Assembly: GCF_022179225.1 (NCBI RefSeq)
Contig: NZ_BPQL01000052.1
Span: forward strand, 1-54,142
Source of the DNA: Methylobacterium goesingense
GTDB taxonomy: Bacteria; Pseudomonadota; Alphaproteobacteria; Rhizobiales; Beijerinckiaceae
Direction: 5' to 3'
DNA: 54,142 nucleotides
A program made the position numbers and the translations under genes. Shown in pieces: positions 17,896 through 27,018 of this stretch (position 1 is the stretch's first letter; each line of letters begins with the position of its first letter). The notes beneath the pieces are model-generated. The model saw only the letters and a program-made list of their open reading frames with translations. It was not told where the DNA came from and did no database searches.

Positions 17896-18351
17896 ATGCT
17901 GAAACTCACCGTCAACGGAGTCGCCCACGAGGTCGACGCCGACCCGGAGATGCCGCTCCTCTGGGCCCTGCGCGACCACCTCAACCAGACCGGCACGAAG
18001 TACGGCTGCGGCATCGCCCAGTGCGGCGCCTGTACGGTCCATCTCGACGGCCAGCCGGTCCGCGCCTGCCAGACCCGGATCGGCGACGTCGGCGAGGCCA
18101 AGATCACCACCATCGAGGGCGTCTCCGGCAAGGTCGCGGAGGCGGTACGCACCGCCTGGCGCGGCCTCGACGTGGTTCAGTGCGGCTATTGCCAATCCGG
18201 CCAGATCATGTCCGCGATCGGGCTCCTGTCCGAGAACCGCAAGCCGACCGACGCGGACATCGACGGTGCCATGGACGGCAATGTCTGCCGCTGCGGCACC
18301 TACCAGCGTATTCGCGCGGCGATCCACGAGGCGGCGCGAACCCTCGCCTGA
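17896..18351 (+). CDS. (2Fe-2S) small subunit of isoquinoline oxidoreductase-like molybdoenzyme
   Basis: A 151-residue electron-transfer subunit of the xanthine dehydrogenase family, IorA type. The plant-ferredoxin-like N-terminal cluster shows as [16 protein letters not shown] (about residues 38-53), and the C-terminal cluster as [10 protein letters not shown] and [15 protein letters not shown] at 17886-17890 lies five bases before ATG 17896, which fixes the start; the frame runs open upstream but without family character. The large subunit starts 56 bp downstream, so the two form a heterodimer passing electrons from the molybdenum site outward. Confidence 0.92.
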   Translation: MLKLTVNGVAHEVDADPEMPLLWALRDHLNQTGTKYGCGIAQCGACTVHLDGQPVRACQTRIGDVGEAKITTIEGVSGKVAEAVRTAWRGLDVVQCGYCQSGQIMSAIGLLSENRKPTDADIDGAMDGNVCRCGTYQRIRAAIHEAARTLA

Positions 18352-18407
18352 GCCCCGCCGAAGACGTCCGCCATCTCCCGAACCTTGCGTCTGAACTGGA
18401 GCCACCC

Positions 18408-20615
18408 ATGCTGAAGGTCCGTCAGGCCGCCCCGCCCGTGCCGTCCCGCCGCGCCTTCCTCGGCGGCGCCACCGTGGCCGCCGGGGCCCTCGTCATCGGC
18501 TTCACTCTCGACCCGGCGAAGTTCGCCCAGGCCGCCGCCGGCCCCGACCTCTCGGGCCTGCCGCCGATGCCGAACGCCTTCGTGCGGATCGCCGCCGACG
18601 ACACCGTGACGGTGGTGATCAAGCACCTCGACATGGGCCAGGGCAACACGACGGGGCTGGCCACCATCCTGGCCGACGAACTCGATGCGGACTGGGCCAC
18701 CATCCGCACCACCTTCGCGCCGGCCGACGCCACGCTCTACAACAACTTCGCCTTCGGCCCGGTTCAGGGCACCGGCGGCTCCACCGCCATCGCCAATTCC
18801 TGGGTCCAGCTGCGCAAGGCGGGTGCTGCCGCCCGCGCCATGCTGGTGACCGCCGCCGCCGAGCGCTGGAAGGTCCCGGCCTCCGAGATCACGGTCGCGT
18901 CCGGCACGGTGCGCCACGCGGCCTCGAACCGGCAGGCCCGGTTCGGCGAACTCGCCGAAGCCGCCGCTGCCCAGCCGGTGCCGAAGGAGCCGCGCCTCAA
19001 GGAGGCGAGCGAGTTCACTCTGATCGGTAAGAAGGTTCCCCGCCTCGATTCCGTGGCCAAGACCGACGGTACGGCGATCTACTCCCTCGACGTCCGCCGT
19101 CCCGGGCAGCTGACGGCGGTGGTCGCCCATTCGCCGCGCTTCGGCGGCACCGTGAAAAGCGTCGACGACAAGGCCGCCCGCGCGGTGGCCGGCGTGGTCG
19201 ACGTGGTCACGATCCCCACCGGTGTCGCGGTGCTGGCGAAGGACACCTGGTCGGCCATGAAGGGCCGCGACGCGCTCAAGGTCACCTGGGACGACAGCGC
19301 GGCCGAGACCCGCTCGTCCGACGCGATCCTGGCCGGTTTCCGCAAACGCCTCGACAGCCCCGGCCTCGTCGCCTCGAAGAAGGGCGACGCTGCCGGTGCC
19401 ATCGCCGGTTCGGCCAAGGTGCTGGAGGCCGAGTTCACCTTCCCCTACCTCGCCCACGCGGCGATGGAGCCCCTGAACGCCACCATCGAGAAGGCCTCGG
19501 ACGGAACCTACGACGTCTTCGCCGGCTGCCAGCTCCAGACGATCGAGCAGGCGGTGGTGGCCGCCAATCTCGGCGTGACCACCGACAAGGTCCGCCTCCA
19601 CACGCAGTGGGCCGGCGGTTCGTTCGGCCGACGCGCGACGCCAAGCGCCGACTACTTCGCCGAGACCGCCTCGATCGTGCGGGCGACCGGCGGCAAGGCC
19701 CCGGTTCACCTCGTCTGGACCCGAGAGGACGACATGGCCGGCGGCTTTTACCGGCCGATGGTGGTCCACCGTCTGCGCGCCGGCCTCGATGCCAAGGGCG
19801 GGATCACGGGATGGGAGCACCGGACCATCGGCAAGTCGATCATGATCGGCACCGCCTTCGAGACCATGATCGTCAAGGACGGCGTCGACGCGACCACGGT
19901 GGAGGGCGCGTCCGATACGCCCTACGCGCTGCCCGCCTACCGCTTCGAGGTTCACAACGCCCGCGAGGGCGTGCCCGTCCTGTGGTGGCGCTCGGTGGGC
20001 CACACCCACACCGCCCAGGCGATGGAGGTGTTCATCGACGAGCTCGCTCATGCGGCCGGCGCCGATCCCGTCGCCTACCGCCTCGGGCTGCTCGGCGGCG
20101 CCCCGCGCCTCTCCGCGACCCTGAGGCTCGCCGCCGAGAAGGCCGGTTGGGACCCGAAGAAGGCAACCGATAAGAACCGGGGCCTCGGTGTCGCGGCGCA
20201 CGAATCCTTCGGCTCCTACGTCGCCATGGTGGCGGACGTGACGGCCGAGGACGCCAAGGTGAAGGTGAACCGCATCGTGGCGGCGGTGGATGTCGGCGTC
20301 GCGGTCAACCCGGACGTGATCCGCGCCCAGGTCGAGGGCGCCGTTGGCTTCGCCCTGTCCTCTGTCCTGCGCAACAAGATCACGCTCAAGGACGGCGTGG
20401 TGCAGGAGCGGAACTTCGATTCCTACGAGCCGACCCGCATGAGCGAGATGCCGGTGGTCGAGGTCCATATCGTGCCCTCCACCGCCGCGCCCACCGGCAT
20501 CGGCGAGCCCGGCGTGCCCGTGATCGCCCCTGCGATCTCGAACGCGATCTTCGCCGCCACCGGCCAGCGCCTGCGCTCGCTGCCCCTCGACCTCAGCGGC
20601 CTGAAGGGCGCCTGA
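18408..20615 (+). CDS. Molybdopterin-binding large subunit, IorB-like, Tat-exported
   Basis: A 735-residue molybdenum hydroxylase subunit of the aldehyde oxidase/isoquinoline 1-oxidoreductase beta type. The N-terminus has a twin-arginine signal ([20 protein letters not shown]), so the complex is periplasmic. Visible family motifs are AGGSFGRRA near residue 405, [20 protein letters not shown] near 525-545, and [14 protein letters not shown] with the expected catalytic Glu near 705. ATG 18408 has GGAG eight to ten bases upstream. The natural substrate (N-heterocycle or aldehyde) cannot be read from sequence. No cytochrome c partner gene, often adjacent in this family, is present here. Confidence 0.9.
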   Translation: MLKVRQAAPPVPSRRAFLGGATVAAGALVIGFTLDPAKFAQAAAGPDLSGLPPMPNAFVRIAADDTVTVVIKHLDMGQGNTTGLATILADELDADWATIRTTFAPADATLYNNFAFGPVQGTGGSTAIANSWVQLRKAGAAARAMLVTAAAERWKVPASEITVASGTVRHAASNRQARFGELAEAAAAQPVPKEPRLKEASEFTLIGKKVPRLDSVAKTDGTAIYSLDVRRPGQLTAVVAHSPRFGGTVKSVDDKAARAVAGVVDVVTIPTGVAVLAKDTWSAMKGRDALKVTWDDSAAETRSSDAILAGFRKRLDSPGLVASKKGDAAGAIAGSAKVLEAEFTFPYLAHAAMEPLNATIEKASDGTYDVFAGCQLQTIEQAVVAANLGVTTDKVRLHTQWAGGSFGRRATPSADYFAETASIVRATGGKAPVHLVWTREDDMAGGFYRPMVVHRLRAGLDAKGGITGWEHRTIGKSIMIGTAFETMIVKDGVDATTVEGASDTPYALPAYRFEVHNAREGVPVLWWRSVGHTHTAQAMEVFIDELAHAAGADPVAYRLGLLGGAPRLSATLRLAAEKAGWDPKKATDKNRGLGVAAHESFGSYVAMVADVTAEDAKVKVNRIVAAVDVGVAVNPDVIRAQVEGAVGFALSSVLRNKITLKDGVVQERNFDSYEPTRMSEMPVVEVHIVPSTAAPTGIGEPGVPVIAPAISNAIFAATGQRLRSLPLDLSGLKGA

Positions 20616-20629
20616 CCGGAAGCGACGAC

Positions 20630-20658
20630 GCGGCCCCTCGTCCACGGGCGAGGGCCGC
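20630..20658 (+). terminator. Candidate terminator after iorB-like gene
   Basis: GCGGCCCCTCG at 20630-20640 pairs with CGAGGGCCGC at 20649-20658 with one bulged base. There is no clear U-tract. It ends about 18 bp before the next gene. Confidence 0.35.
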
Positions 20659-20675
20659 CTATCTCGGAGGGCATC

Positions 20676-21317
20676 ATGCTTTCCGAGATCGACGCCGAGA
20701 CCGCCTTCGACGCCACCGTGGCGCGCCTGCGCGCCTGCCGGATCTGCCGGGACGCGCCGCTCTACGGCGCGCCCCTGCCGCAGGAGCCGCGCCCCATCGT
20801 CCAGGGGCTCGCCTCGGCCCGGCTCTGCGTGGCGAGCCAGGCGCCGGGCAACCGGGCCGACAAGAGCGGCGTCCCGTTCATGGACCCCTCGGGCACGCGG
20901 CTGCGGGACTGGCTCGGCCTCGACGAGGCGGCGTTCTACGATGCGAGTCGCCTCGCCATCGTGCCGATGGGGGCCTGCTTTCCCGGCTACGACGCCAAGG
21001 GCGGCGACAAACCCCCGCGCCGGGAATGCGCCGAGCGCTGGCGAGTGGAGCTGTTCGCCGGGCTTCCCAACCTCGAACTCATCCTGGTGATCGGCCAATA
21101 CGCTCAAGGATGGCATCTCGGGCGCCAGAAGGCCGGGCTCACCGACACGGTGCGGCGCTGGCGCGAGATCCTGGCAAGCCCCGGCACGCCGCGGGTGCTG
21201 CCGCTGCCCCATCCCTCCTGGCGCAACAGCGGCTGGCTCAAGGCCAATCCCTGGTACGAGGCCGAATTGCTGCCTGTCCTCAAGACGGAGGTGGCGCACG
21301 CGATGGCGCCCCGTTGA
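20676..21317 (+). CDS. Uracil-DNA glycosylase superfamily protein
   Basis: A 213-residue protein of the UDG fold subfamily marked by [21 protein letters not shown] (a variant of the water-activating motif GxxPG), RLRDWLGL, a central [20 protein letters not shown], and a C-terminal PLPHPSWRN that matches the HPS motif of the glycosylase leucine loop. N-terminal Cys residues ([10 protein letters not shown]) recall family 4/5 enzymes with an Fe-S cluster, though I do not see all four expected ligands. It probably removes uracil or a related damaged base, but this branch is little characterised. GGAGG lies just before ATG 20676. Confidence 0.8.
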   Translation: MLSEIDAETAFDATVARLRACRICRDAPLYGAPLPQEPRPIVQGLASARLCVASQAPGNRADKSGVPFMDPSGTRLRDWLGLDEAAFYDASRLAIVPMGACFPGYDAKGGDKPPRRECAERWRVELFAGLPNLELILVIGQYAQGWHLGRQKAGLTDTVRRWREILASPGTPRVLPLPHPSWRNSGWLKANPWYEAELLPVLKTEVAHAMAPR

Positions 21318-21366
21318 CAGGAGCGGCCATGCGCGGGATCGCTCGCCCGCGAAACCGGAGAGAGCC

Positions 21367-22062
21367 ATGACCGCCTTGCAGGACCCGCGCGACCGCCTGA
21401 TCGTCGCCCTCGACGTGGGAACCGTGGCGGAGGCGGAAGGCCTCGTCGACCGGATCGGCGACGCCGCGACCTTCTACAAGATCGGCTACAGGCTCGCCTA
21501 CGCGGGCGGGCTCGCCCTGGTGCCGCGCCTCGCCGCGTCCGGCCGCAAGGTCTTCCTCGACCTCAAGCTGCACGACATCGGCAACACCGTCGAGGAGGGG
21601 GTGCGCGCGCTGACCGACCTCGGCGCCACCTTCCTCACCGTCCATGCCTATCCGCAGACCATGCGGGCGGCGATCCGCGGCCGGGGCGCGAACGGCCCGA
21701 AGATCCTCGCCGTGACGGTCCTGACTTCCTACGACGATGCGGATGCCGCCGAGGCGGGCTATGCCCTGCCGGTGGCCGAACTCGTGGCTCGGCGCGCCGG
21801 TCAGGCGGCCGAGGCCGGGATCGACGGAATCGTGTGCAGTGCCGCCGAGGCTGAGGCGGTGCGCGCCCGGATCGGGACGGACCGCGCCATCGTCACCCCG
21901 GGTATCCGACCGGCCGGTGCCGAGGCCGGCGACCAGAAGCGCGTGATGACGCCCGGCGCGGCGCGGCGGATCGGAATCGACTACGTCGTGGTCGGCCGTC
22001 CCATCACCCAGGCGGCAGATCCACGCGCGGTGGCGCAGGGCATCGTCGCGGAGATGCTCTGA
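21367..22062 (+). CDS. pyrF: Orotidine 5'-phosphate decarboxylase PyrF
   Basis: This enzyme converts orotidine 5'-phosphate to UMP, the last step of de novo pyrimidine synthesis. At 231 residues it has the normal length. The opening RLIVALDVG, the catalytic [11 protein letters not shown] near residues 59-69 (Asp-Lys-x-x-Asp network) and the phosphate-binding TPGIRP and VVGRPIT motifs are all intact. GGAGAGAG lies a few bases before ATG 21367. It follows the UDG-like gene by 50 bp and may be read from the same transcript. Confidence 0.96.
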   Translation: MTALQDPRDRLIVALDVGTVAEAEGLVDRIGDAATFYKIGYRLAYAGGLALVPRLAASGRKVFLDLKLHDIGNTVEEGVRALTDLGATFLTVHAYPQTMRAAIRGRGANGPKILAVTVLTSYDDADAAEAGYALPVAELVARRAGQAAEAGIDGIVCSAAEAEAVRARIGTDRAIVTPGIRPAGAEAGDQKRVMTPGAARRIGIDYVVVGRPITQAADPRAVAQGIVAEML

Positions 22063-22074
22063 GCGTTCGGCGCG

Positions 22075-22698
22075 TCAGGCCCTGCGGCGCAGGCTTTCGA
22101 GCAGAAAGGCGATCATCGCGGCAAGCGGCGGGGCGCCCGCGTCCGGGTAGTGGCTGACCAGGGCGGGATGGCAGTAGCGGATGATGGCGGTGTGGATACA
22201 GGCCGCCGCGATCGCGGGATCGGCGACGTCGAACTCGCCGGCCACCGCGCCTTCCTGGACGAGCCCGCGCAGGGCCGAGCCGATCGCGTCGATATGGGCG
22301 CGGCAGACGTCCCAGCTCTCGGTGACCGCTGCCTCGATCATCTCGTGCAGGCGGGGATTGGCTTCGCAGCGCTCGACGCAGGCCTGATGCATGACCGTGA
22401 CCACGTCGGCGATGCGCTCGGCCGCGTTCCGACCCGGCGCGACGGCGGCCAGGGCCACGCGGCGCTCGGTGTCGTCCATCAGGCGCTTGATCACCGCCTC
22501 GTGGATCGCCTTCTTCGATTCGAAGAAACGGTACACGTTGGCGGGGCTCATCCGCAGGGTCTTGGCGATGTCGGCGACGGTCGTCTTCTGGTAGCCGACG
22601 ACGCGGAACGCCTCTTCCGCCGTCGCGAGAATGCGGCAGCGGGTGGTGGGCGCGGATTCTTCGGGGATGTCGCGGACAATGGCCGCCGTGCGGGTCAT
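22075..22698 (-). CDS. TetR-family transcriptional regulator
   Basis: A 207-residue regulator. The N-terminal helix-turn-helix spans about residues 20-65 (RILATAEEAFRVVGYQKTTV, ADIAKTLRMSPANVYRFFESK), and the remaining helical part is the ligand/dimer domain. It is convergent with pyrF, with only 12 bp between the stops, and faces no obvious operator half-site I could identify. Its target could be a gene upstream or distant; no efflux pump or enzyme pair of the classic kind is adjacent. Confidence 0.88.
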   Translation of the reverse strand: MTRTAAIVRDIPEESAPTTRCRILATAEEAFRVVGYQKTTVADIAKTLRMSPANVYRFFESKKAIHEAVIKRLMDDTERRVALAAVAPGRNAAERIADVVTVMHQACVERCEANPRLHEMIEAAVTESWDVCRAHIDAIGSALRGLVQEGAVAGEFDVADPAIAAACIHTAIIRYCHPALVSHYPDAGAPPLAAMIAFLLESLRRRA

Positions 22699-22775
22699 GA
22701 CGCTAAACTAGGCTGTCGCCGCAGCGGCGTCAAAACCGCATCCGGGGAGCGGCTTCGACGAGTTGATCAGAAGGA

Positions 22776-22973
22776 TCAGGAACCGAATTGGGAGCCCAGT
22801 TGCTCCAAGTATTCGGCGAGATCGACGCCGCCGACGCGTTTGCCGTAGTCGAAGCGCATACCCTGGCGGATATCGACGCTGCTGCTCTTGGTCGTCAGCG
22901 TGAATGGCCTGACGCAGATCCAGGCACCGTCGCGGCGATGTTCGAAGAAGTTCAAGATCTCATGCTTGGCCAT
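22776..22973 (-). CDS. Small protein of unknown function, 65 residues
   Basis: A compact frame starting MAKHEILNFFEHRRDGAWIC and ending LEQLGSQFGS. It has balanced composition (aromatic, charged and hydrophobic residues mixed), unlike the Arg/Ala/Pro-rich shadow frames of this DNA, which is why I accept it. The pattern of a short beta-rich start (WICVRPFTL) and a C-terminal helix (LAEYLEQL) suggests a small folded domain. I do not recognise the family. It lies alone between the TetR gene and the cysI terminator. Confidence 0.6.
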   Translation of the reverse strand: MAKHEILNFFEHRRDGAWICVRPFTLTTKSSSVDIRQGMRFDYGKRVGGVDLAEYLEQLGSQFGS

Positions 22974-23154
22974 GGCGCGCTCCGGGCTGTCTTGCCATAC
23001 AACGAGGCAGGACCGGAACGGTTCACCAATGGTCGCGCTTTCGGGACATCAGTCCAAGCGTGGCCGTGAGGTCGCTCTAGTGTTGCGATGCGGGGTCGTG
23101 TTGTTGCGCCGCATGAATCTGGATTGAATTTGGTTCCCGGCATCCGTCGAAATC

Positions 23155-23184
23155 GCGCCCGCCGAGGTGTACCCCGGCGGGCGC
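23155..23184 (-). terminator. Terminator of the cysJ-cysI operon
   Basis: A perfect 10-bp stem (GCGCCCGCCG at 23155-23164 with CGGCGGGCGC at 23175-23184) lies 10 bp beyond the cysI stop in the direction of transcription. On the minus strand it is followed by GATTTCG, a short T-rich tail. Confidence 0.6.
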
Positions 23185-23194
23185 TGGCGGTGCA

Positions 23195-24994
23195 TCAGGC
23201 GGCGCTTTTCAGCGCACCGGTTGCATCGTGGAAGTCGGGGCCGTTGATCGTCCGGGTAACGTAGCCGTCGCGGATCAGGTAGTCGCCGAAACGCTCGCCG
23301 GCCTGCTTGTTGCGGGCATAGGCCGCGAAGAGCGGGTCGAGGTGCGTCTTGATCTCCGCGGCGGTGACGTCCTCGGCGTAGAGCTTGCCGAGCCGCGAAC
23401 CGTCGAAGGCCGCACCGAGATAGAGGTGGTAGCGCTCGGGGCCGCGGCCGACGAGGCCGATCTCGGCGATGAAGGGCCGGGCGCAGCCGTTGGGGCAGCC
23501 GGTCATCCGGATGGTGATCTCGTCGTCCTGCAGGCCGTGGGAGGCGAGGCTCGCCTCCAGTTCGTCCATCAGGCTCGGGAGGTAGCGCTCGCTCTCGGCC
23601 AGCGCGAGGCCGCAGGTCGGCAGGGCGACGCAGGCCATGGAGTTGCGGCGCAGCGCGCTCGCCCCCTTCATCATGCCGTGCTGGTCGACCAGGGCCTCGA
23701 TCTCGGCGCGCTTCTCGGCCGGCACGTTGGCGATGATGACGTTCTGGTTGCCGGTCAGGCGGAAGTCGCCCTGGTGGATCTCGGCGATCCGGCGCAGGCC
23801 CGTGAGCAATTGCGGGCCGCCGTCCGGATAGTCCTTGATGCGGCCGGAGGCGACGTAGAGCGTCAGATGGTGGCGGCCGTCGTCGCCCTCGGTCCAGCCG
23901 TAGCGGTCACCGTTGCCCGTGAAGGTGAAGGGCTTCGGATCGGCCAGCGGCTTGCCGACGCGCTTCTCGACCTCGGCCCGGAAGGCGGCCAGGCCGTAGC
24001 GCTCGATGGTGTACTTCAGGCGGGCGTTCTTGCGGACCTTGCGGTTGCCCCAGTCGCGCTGCACCGTCATCACGGCCTCGGCCGCCTTCAGGGCGTCCTC
24101 GGGCTTCACGAAGCACATCACGTCGGCGGTGCGCGGGAAGGTATCGGTCTCGCCATGGGTCATGCCCATGCCGCCGCCGACCGTGACGTTCCAGCCCGTC
24201 ACCTTACCCTTCTTGTCCAGGATGGCGATGAAGCCAAGGTCGTGGGCGAAGATGTCGACCTCGTTCGAGGGCGGCACCGCCACTACGGTCTTGAATTTCC
24301 GGGGCAGGTAGGTCTTTCCGTAGACGGGCTCGACCTCGGCCACCTCCTCGCCGCCCACCACGCGCTCGCCGTCGAGCCAGATCTCGCGCCAGGCGCTGGT
24401 CTTGGGCAGGAGCGAATCCGAGATGTCCTTGGCGAGTTCATAGGCGGCTTTGTGGGCGCCGGTCTGGGCCGGGTTCGTGGCCGCCATCACGTTGCGGTTG
24501 ACGTCGCCGCAGGCCGCGATGGTGTCCAGCAGCGTCGCGTCGATGGCCGCCATCGTGCGCTTGAGGTTCGACTTGATCACGCCGTGGTACTGGAAGGTCT
24601 GGCGCGTGGTCGCGCGCAGGGCGCCGCCCGCATAGGTCGTGGCGATCTCGTCGAGCGCCAGCCACTGCTTCGGGGTCACGACGCCGCCGGCGATGCGCAG
24701 GCGGATCATGAAGCTGTAGGCCTTCTCGAGCTTCTTCTTGGTGCGCTCGGCCCGAATGTCGCGGTCGTCCTGCAGGTACATCCCGTGGAACTTCACGAGC
24801 TGCCCGTCATCCTCCGAGATCGCCCCGGTGGCGTGCTTCAGGAGGCCGTCGGCCAGGGTACCGCGCAGATAGCCGCTGGCGATCTTGATGTGTTCGTTGG
24901 CGGCGAGACCCGCCGCGCGCGCCGCTTCCGCGTCCGAGATCGGGCGGTCGGTGGGCGGGGTCTCGTAGGTGCGGGTGGTGGTCTTGTCGGCCAT
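23195..24994 (-). CDS. cysI: Sulfite reductase hemoprotein (siroheme/4Fe-4S) subunit CysI
   Basis: A 599-residue enzyme of the nitrite/sulfite reductase family that reduces sulfite to sulfide with six electrons. The two ferredoxin-like repeats are present, with TRQTFQYHGV and CGDVNRNVMA in the first half and the siroheme/cluster Cys set near residues 455-500 as PTCGLALAESE and TGCPNGCARP. Pairing with CysJ upstream makes a sulfite role much more likely than nitrite. ATG 24994 (MADKTTTRT) is used; ATG 25003 adds three residues. The frame stays open for another 140 codons into cysJ, but this is shadow. Between the genes lies a 114-bp hairpin repeat. Confidence 0.92.
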   Translation of the reverse strand: MADKTTTRTYETPPTDRPISDAEAARAAGLAANEHIKIASGYLRGTLADGLLKHATGAISEDDGQLVKFHGMYLQDDRDIRAERTKKKLEKAYSFMIRLRIAGGVVTPKQWLALDEIATTYAGGALRATTRQTFQYHGVIKSNLKRTMAAIDATLLDTIAACGDVNRNVMAATNPAQTGAHKAAYELAKDISDSLLPKTSAWREIWLDGERVVGGEEVAEVEPVYGKTYLPRKFKTVVAVPPSNEVDIFAHDLGFIAILDKKGKVTGWNVTVGGGMGMTHGETDTFPRTADVMCFVKPEDALKAAEAVMTVQRDWGNRKVRKNARLKYTIERYGLAAFRAEVEKRVGKPLADPKPFTFTGNGDRYGWTEGDDGRHHLTLYVASGRIKDYPDGGPQLLTGLRRIAEIHQGDFRLTGNQNVIIANVPAEKRAEIEALVDQHGMMKGASALRRNSMACVALPTCGLALAESERYLPSLMDELEASLASHGLQDDEITIRMTGCPNGCARPFIAEIGLVGRGPERYHLYLGAAFDGSRLGKLYAEDVTAAEIKTHLDPLFAAYARNKQAGERFGDYLIRDGYVTRTINGPDFHDATGALKSAA

Positions 24995-25015
24995 GGCGGG
25001 CATCCGGTTCGGGAG

Positions 25016-25129
25016 CTCTCCTCCCCCCTGTGGGGAGGAGTTGGAGGTGGGGGTGGTGCAGAAGGCACCGCGAGCGCTCGATCCTGCACCACCCCCACCC
25101 TCGGTCCCTCCCCACAAGGGGGAGGGAGG
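25016..25129 (+). repeat. Dispersed triple-hairpin repeat, copy A
   Basis: A 114-bp element between cysJ and cysI. Its long central stem is perfect over 16 bp (25046-25061 with 25084-25099); each flank is itself a hairpin (CTCCTCCCC 25018-25026 with GGGGAGGAG 25032-25040; CCCTCCCC 25106-25113 with GGGGAGGG 25119-25126). The same flanks and central arms recur in opposite orientation at 54027-54142 with a different loop. It resembles the small palindromic intergenic repeats or MITE-like elements common in this group of bacteria. Confidence 0.8.
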
Positions 25130-25134
25130 GGGTC

Positions 25135-26922
25135 TCAGTAGACGTCCTGCTGGTAGCGGTGCGCCCGCTCCAGCGCGGCCACCGCCGCCTCGGCATCCGC
25201 CGGGCTGAGGGCCTTCACGTCCTGGTAGGCCTTGACCACGGCGCCCCGCACGTCCTTGGCCATCCGGGTGGCGTCGCCGCAGACGTAGAAGCTGGCGCCG
25301 CCGTCGAGCCAGGCCACCAGTTCCTTGGCATGCTGGGCGATGCGGTCCTGCACGTAGATCTTCTCGGGCTGGTCGCGGGAGAACGCCACGTCGATCTGCG
25401 TGAGCGAGCCGTCCTCCAGGGCCTCCTGCCATTCGAGCTGGTACAGGAAGTCGTGGGTGAAGTGCCGGTCGCCGAAGAACAGCCAGGAACGGCCGGCGGC
25501 CTCGACGGCGCGGCGCTCCTGCACGAAGGCGCGGAACGGGGCGACGCCGGTGCCGGGGCCGACCATGATGATGTCGGTGGCCGGGTCCTGCGGCAAGCGG
25601 AAGTGCCGGTTGGGCTTCAGCTTCACCCGTAGCTTGGCGCCGTTCTTGATCCGGTCGGCCACATGGGTGGAGGCGACGCCGGAACGGGCCCGGCCGTGGG
25701 TCTCGTAGCGCACCGCCGCGATCACGAGGTGGACCTCGTCGCCCACTTCCTTGCGCGAGGAGGCGATGGAATAGGCGCGGGGCGGCAGCGGCCGGGTGAT
25801 GGTGTTAAGGTGCTCGGCGGTGATCGTGGCCGGGAAGCTCTGGATGAGGTCGATGAGGTGGCGGCCCTCGATCCAGGCCTTGGCCTCGCCGCTGTCAATG
25901 AGCTTCTGGGCCTCCGCATGGCCCGTCGCCTTGACGAAGCGCTCCACGGTGGTGGCCGACAGCGTGGTGATGTCGCGCTCGGCCAGCAGGGCCTTGCGCA
26001 AAGCTGCGTCGCCGGCGAGGCCGGTGGCGGCGAGGATCTCATCGACCAGGGCCGGGTCGTTCTCTGGATAGATCTCCAGAGAATCGCCGGGCTCGTAGGC
26101 CGGGGCGCCGTCCTCGAATTCGAGAGCGATGTGGATCGTCTCCTTGTCGGAGCGCGACGAGTTCAGGTTCACGTGGTCGATGACCTCGACGACCCGGGGC
26201 TCGCGGCTCGGCTCGGCCTCCTCGTCCTCGTCGCCGGCGGCGCGGGCGGCGAAATCCACCGCCACGACGTTGTCGGCGCTCGGCGGGGGGGTGAGGGCCT
26301 TGAGGGTGTCCTTGATCCAGGCTGCGGCCGGCGTCTCGAAATCGAGGTCGAGATCGGCGCGTTCGTGGGCCCGGGTGCCGCCCAGCGCCTCGAAGCGGGC
26401 GTCCAGCGCCTTCCCGATGGCACAGAACTCCGCGTAGGAGGTGTCGCCCAGCGACAGCACGCCGAAGGACACGCCGTCGAGGCGTGGCGCGCCGTCGCCC
26501 ATCAGCTCGTTGTAGGCGCGCACGGCCCGGGCCGGCGGCTCGCCCTCACCCCAGGTCGCCGCGATGGCGACGATGCGCTTCTCCTTGGCGAGGCTGGCGA
26601 TCTCGAGGTCGGCGAAGTCGACGACCTTCGGCTTGAAGCCGTTCTTGCGGGCGAGCTTGGCCATGTCGTTGGCCAGCGTCTCGGAATTTCCGGATTCGCT
26701 CGCGAACAGGATGGTCAGCGGCTCGGCGGCCTTCGGCGGAGCTGCCGGAACGGCGGCGGCCTGCGGCGTGCCGCTGGCGTCGAGGCCGGCGAGGAAACCC
26801 GCGAGCCAGGCGCGCTGGATCGGGGAGGCTGCGCCGAGGACGGCGTCGAGGCTGGCGCGTTCGGTGTCGCCGAAGGGAGCCGTGCGGGGAATGATCGCGT
26901 GTCGTGCCATGTGGAAAGCCAT
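25135..26922 (-). CDS. cysJ: Sulfite reductase flavoprotein subunit CysJ
   Basis: A 595-residue NADPH-dependent diflavin reductase that feeds electrons to CysI. Order: N-terminal extension (1-65), flavodoxin-like FMN domain (about 70-210; FASESGNSETLA, ATWGEGEPP, LSLGDTSYAEFC), FAD domain with RAYSIASS near residue 384, and NADP-binding GPGTGVAPFRAF near 456 ending in RYQQDVY. The start 26922 has AGGA four bases upstream; ATG 26910 is an alternative. Upstream at 26953-26970 is an element resembling one in front of cysH. It is the first gene of the leftward cysJ-cysI operon. Confidence 0.93.
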   Translation of the reverse strand: MAFHMARHAIIPRTAPFGDTERASLDAVLGAASPIQRAWLAGFLAGLDASGTPQAAAVPAAPPKAAEPLTILFASESGNSETLANDMAKLARKNGFKPKVVDFADLEIASLAKEKRIVAIAATWGEGEPPARAVRAYNELMGDGAPRLDGVSFGVLSLGDTSYAEFCAIGKALDARFEALGGTRAHERADLDLDFETPAAAWIKDTLKALTPPPSADNVVAVDFAARAAGDEDEEAEPSREPRVVEVIDHVNLNSSRSDKETIHIALEFEDGAPAYEPGDSLEIYPENDPALVDEILAATGLAGDAALRKALLAERDITTLSATTVERFVKATGHAEAQKLIDSGEAKAWIEGRHLIDLIQSFPATITAEHLNTITRPLPPRAYSIASSRKEVGDEVHLVIAAVRYETHGRARSGVASTHVADRIKNGAKLRVKLKPNRHFRLPQDPATDIIMVGPGTGVAPFRAFVQERRAVEAAGRSWLFFGDRHFTHDFLYQLEWQEALEDGSLTQIDVAFSRDQPEKIYVQDRIAQHAKELVAWLDGGASFYVCGDATRMAKDVRGAVVKAYQDVKALSPADAEAAVAALERAHRYQQDVY

Positions 26923-26952
26923 GTCGTCCTGAGAGGCCGGCTGTCAACGGGG

Positions 26953-26970
26953 TGTCCGTTTTACAGAACG
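26953..26970 (-). promoter_or_regulatory. Candidate operator upstream of cysJ
   Basis: Read on the minus strand, CGTTCTGTAAAACGGACA matches the cysH-upstream element CGTTCGTTATAGCGAACA at 13 of 18 positions. It lies about 30 bp before the cysJ start, with a TTGACA between them. A shared sulfur-responsive regulator is the natural reading, but nothing here identifies it. Confidence 0.4.
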
Positions 26971-27018
26971 ACGTCACGGTAGAAGGAGCTGCCTGCGCGT
27001 GCAGTGCAAAAGAGAATT

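Noticed and set aside
17718..18407. Upstream extension of the iorB-like frame across the small-subunit gene
   Set aside because: This part is the shadow of the 2Fe-2S subunit gene; the Tat signal and GGAG place the start at 18408.
18300..21368. A roughly 1020-codon open frame antisense to the iorB-like and UDG-like genes
   Set aside because: Composition is that of a reverse shadow (His/Arg/Gly/Glu-rich), without family motifs; both sense genes are well supported.
25004..25432. N-terminal extension of cysI reaching into cysJ
   Set aside because: The frame is open by chance through the hairpin repeat and the end of cysJ; CysI family similarity starts at MADKTTTRT.
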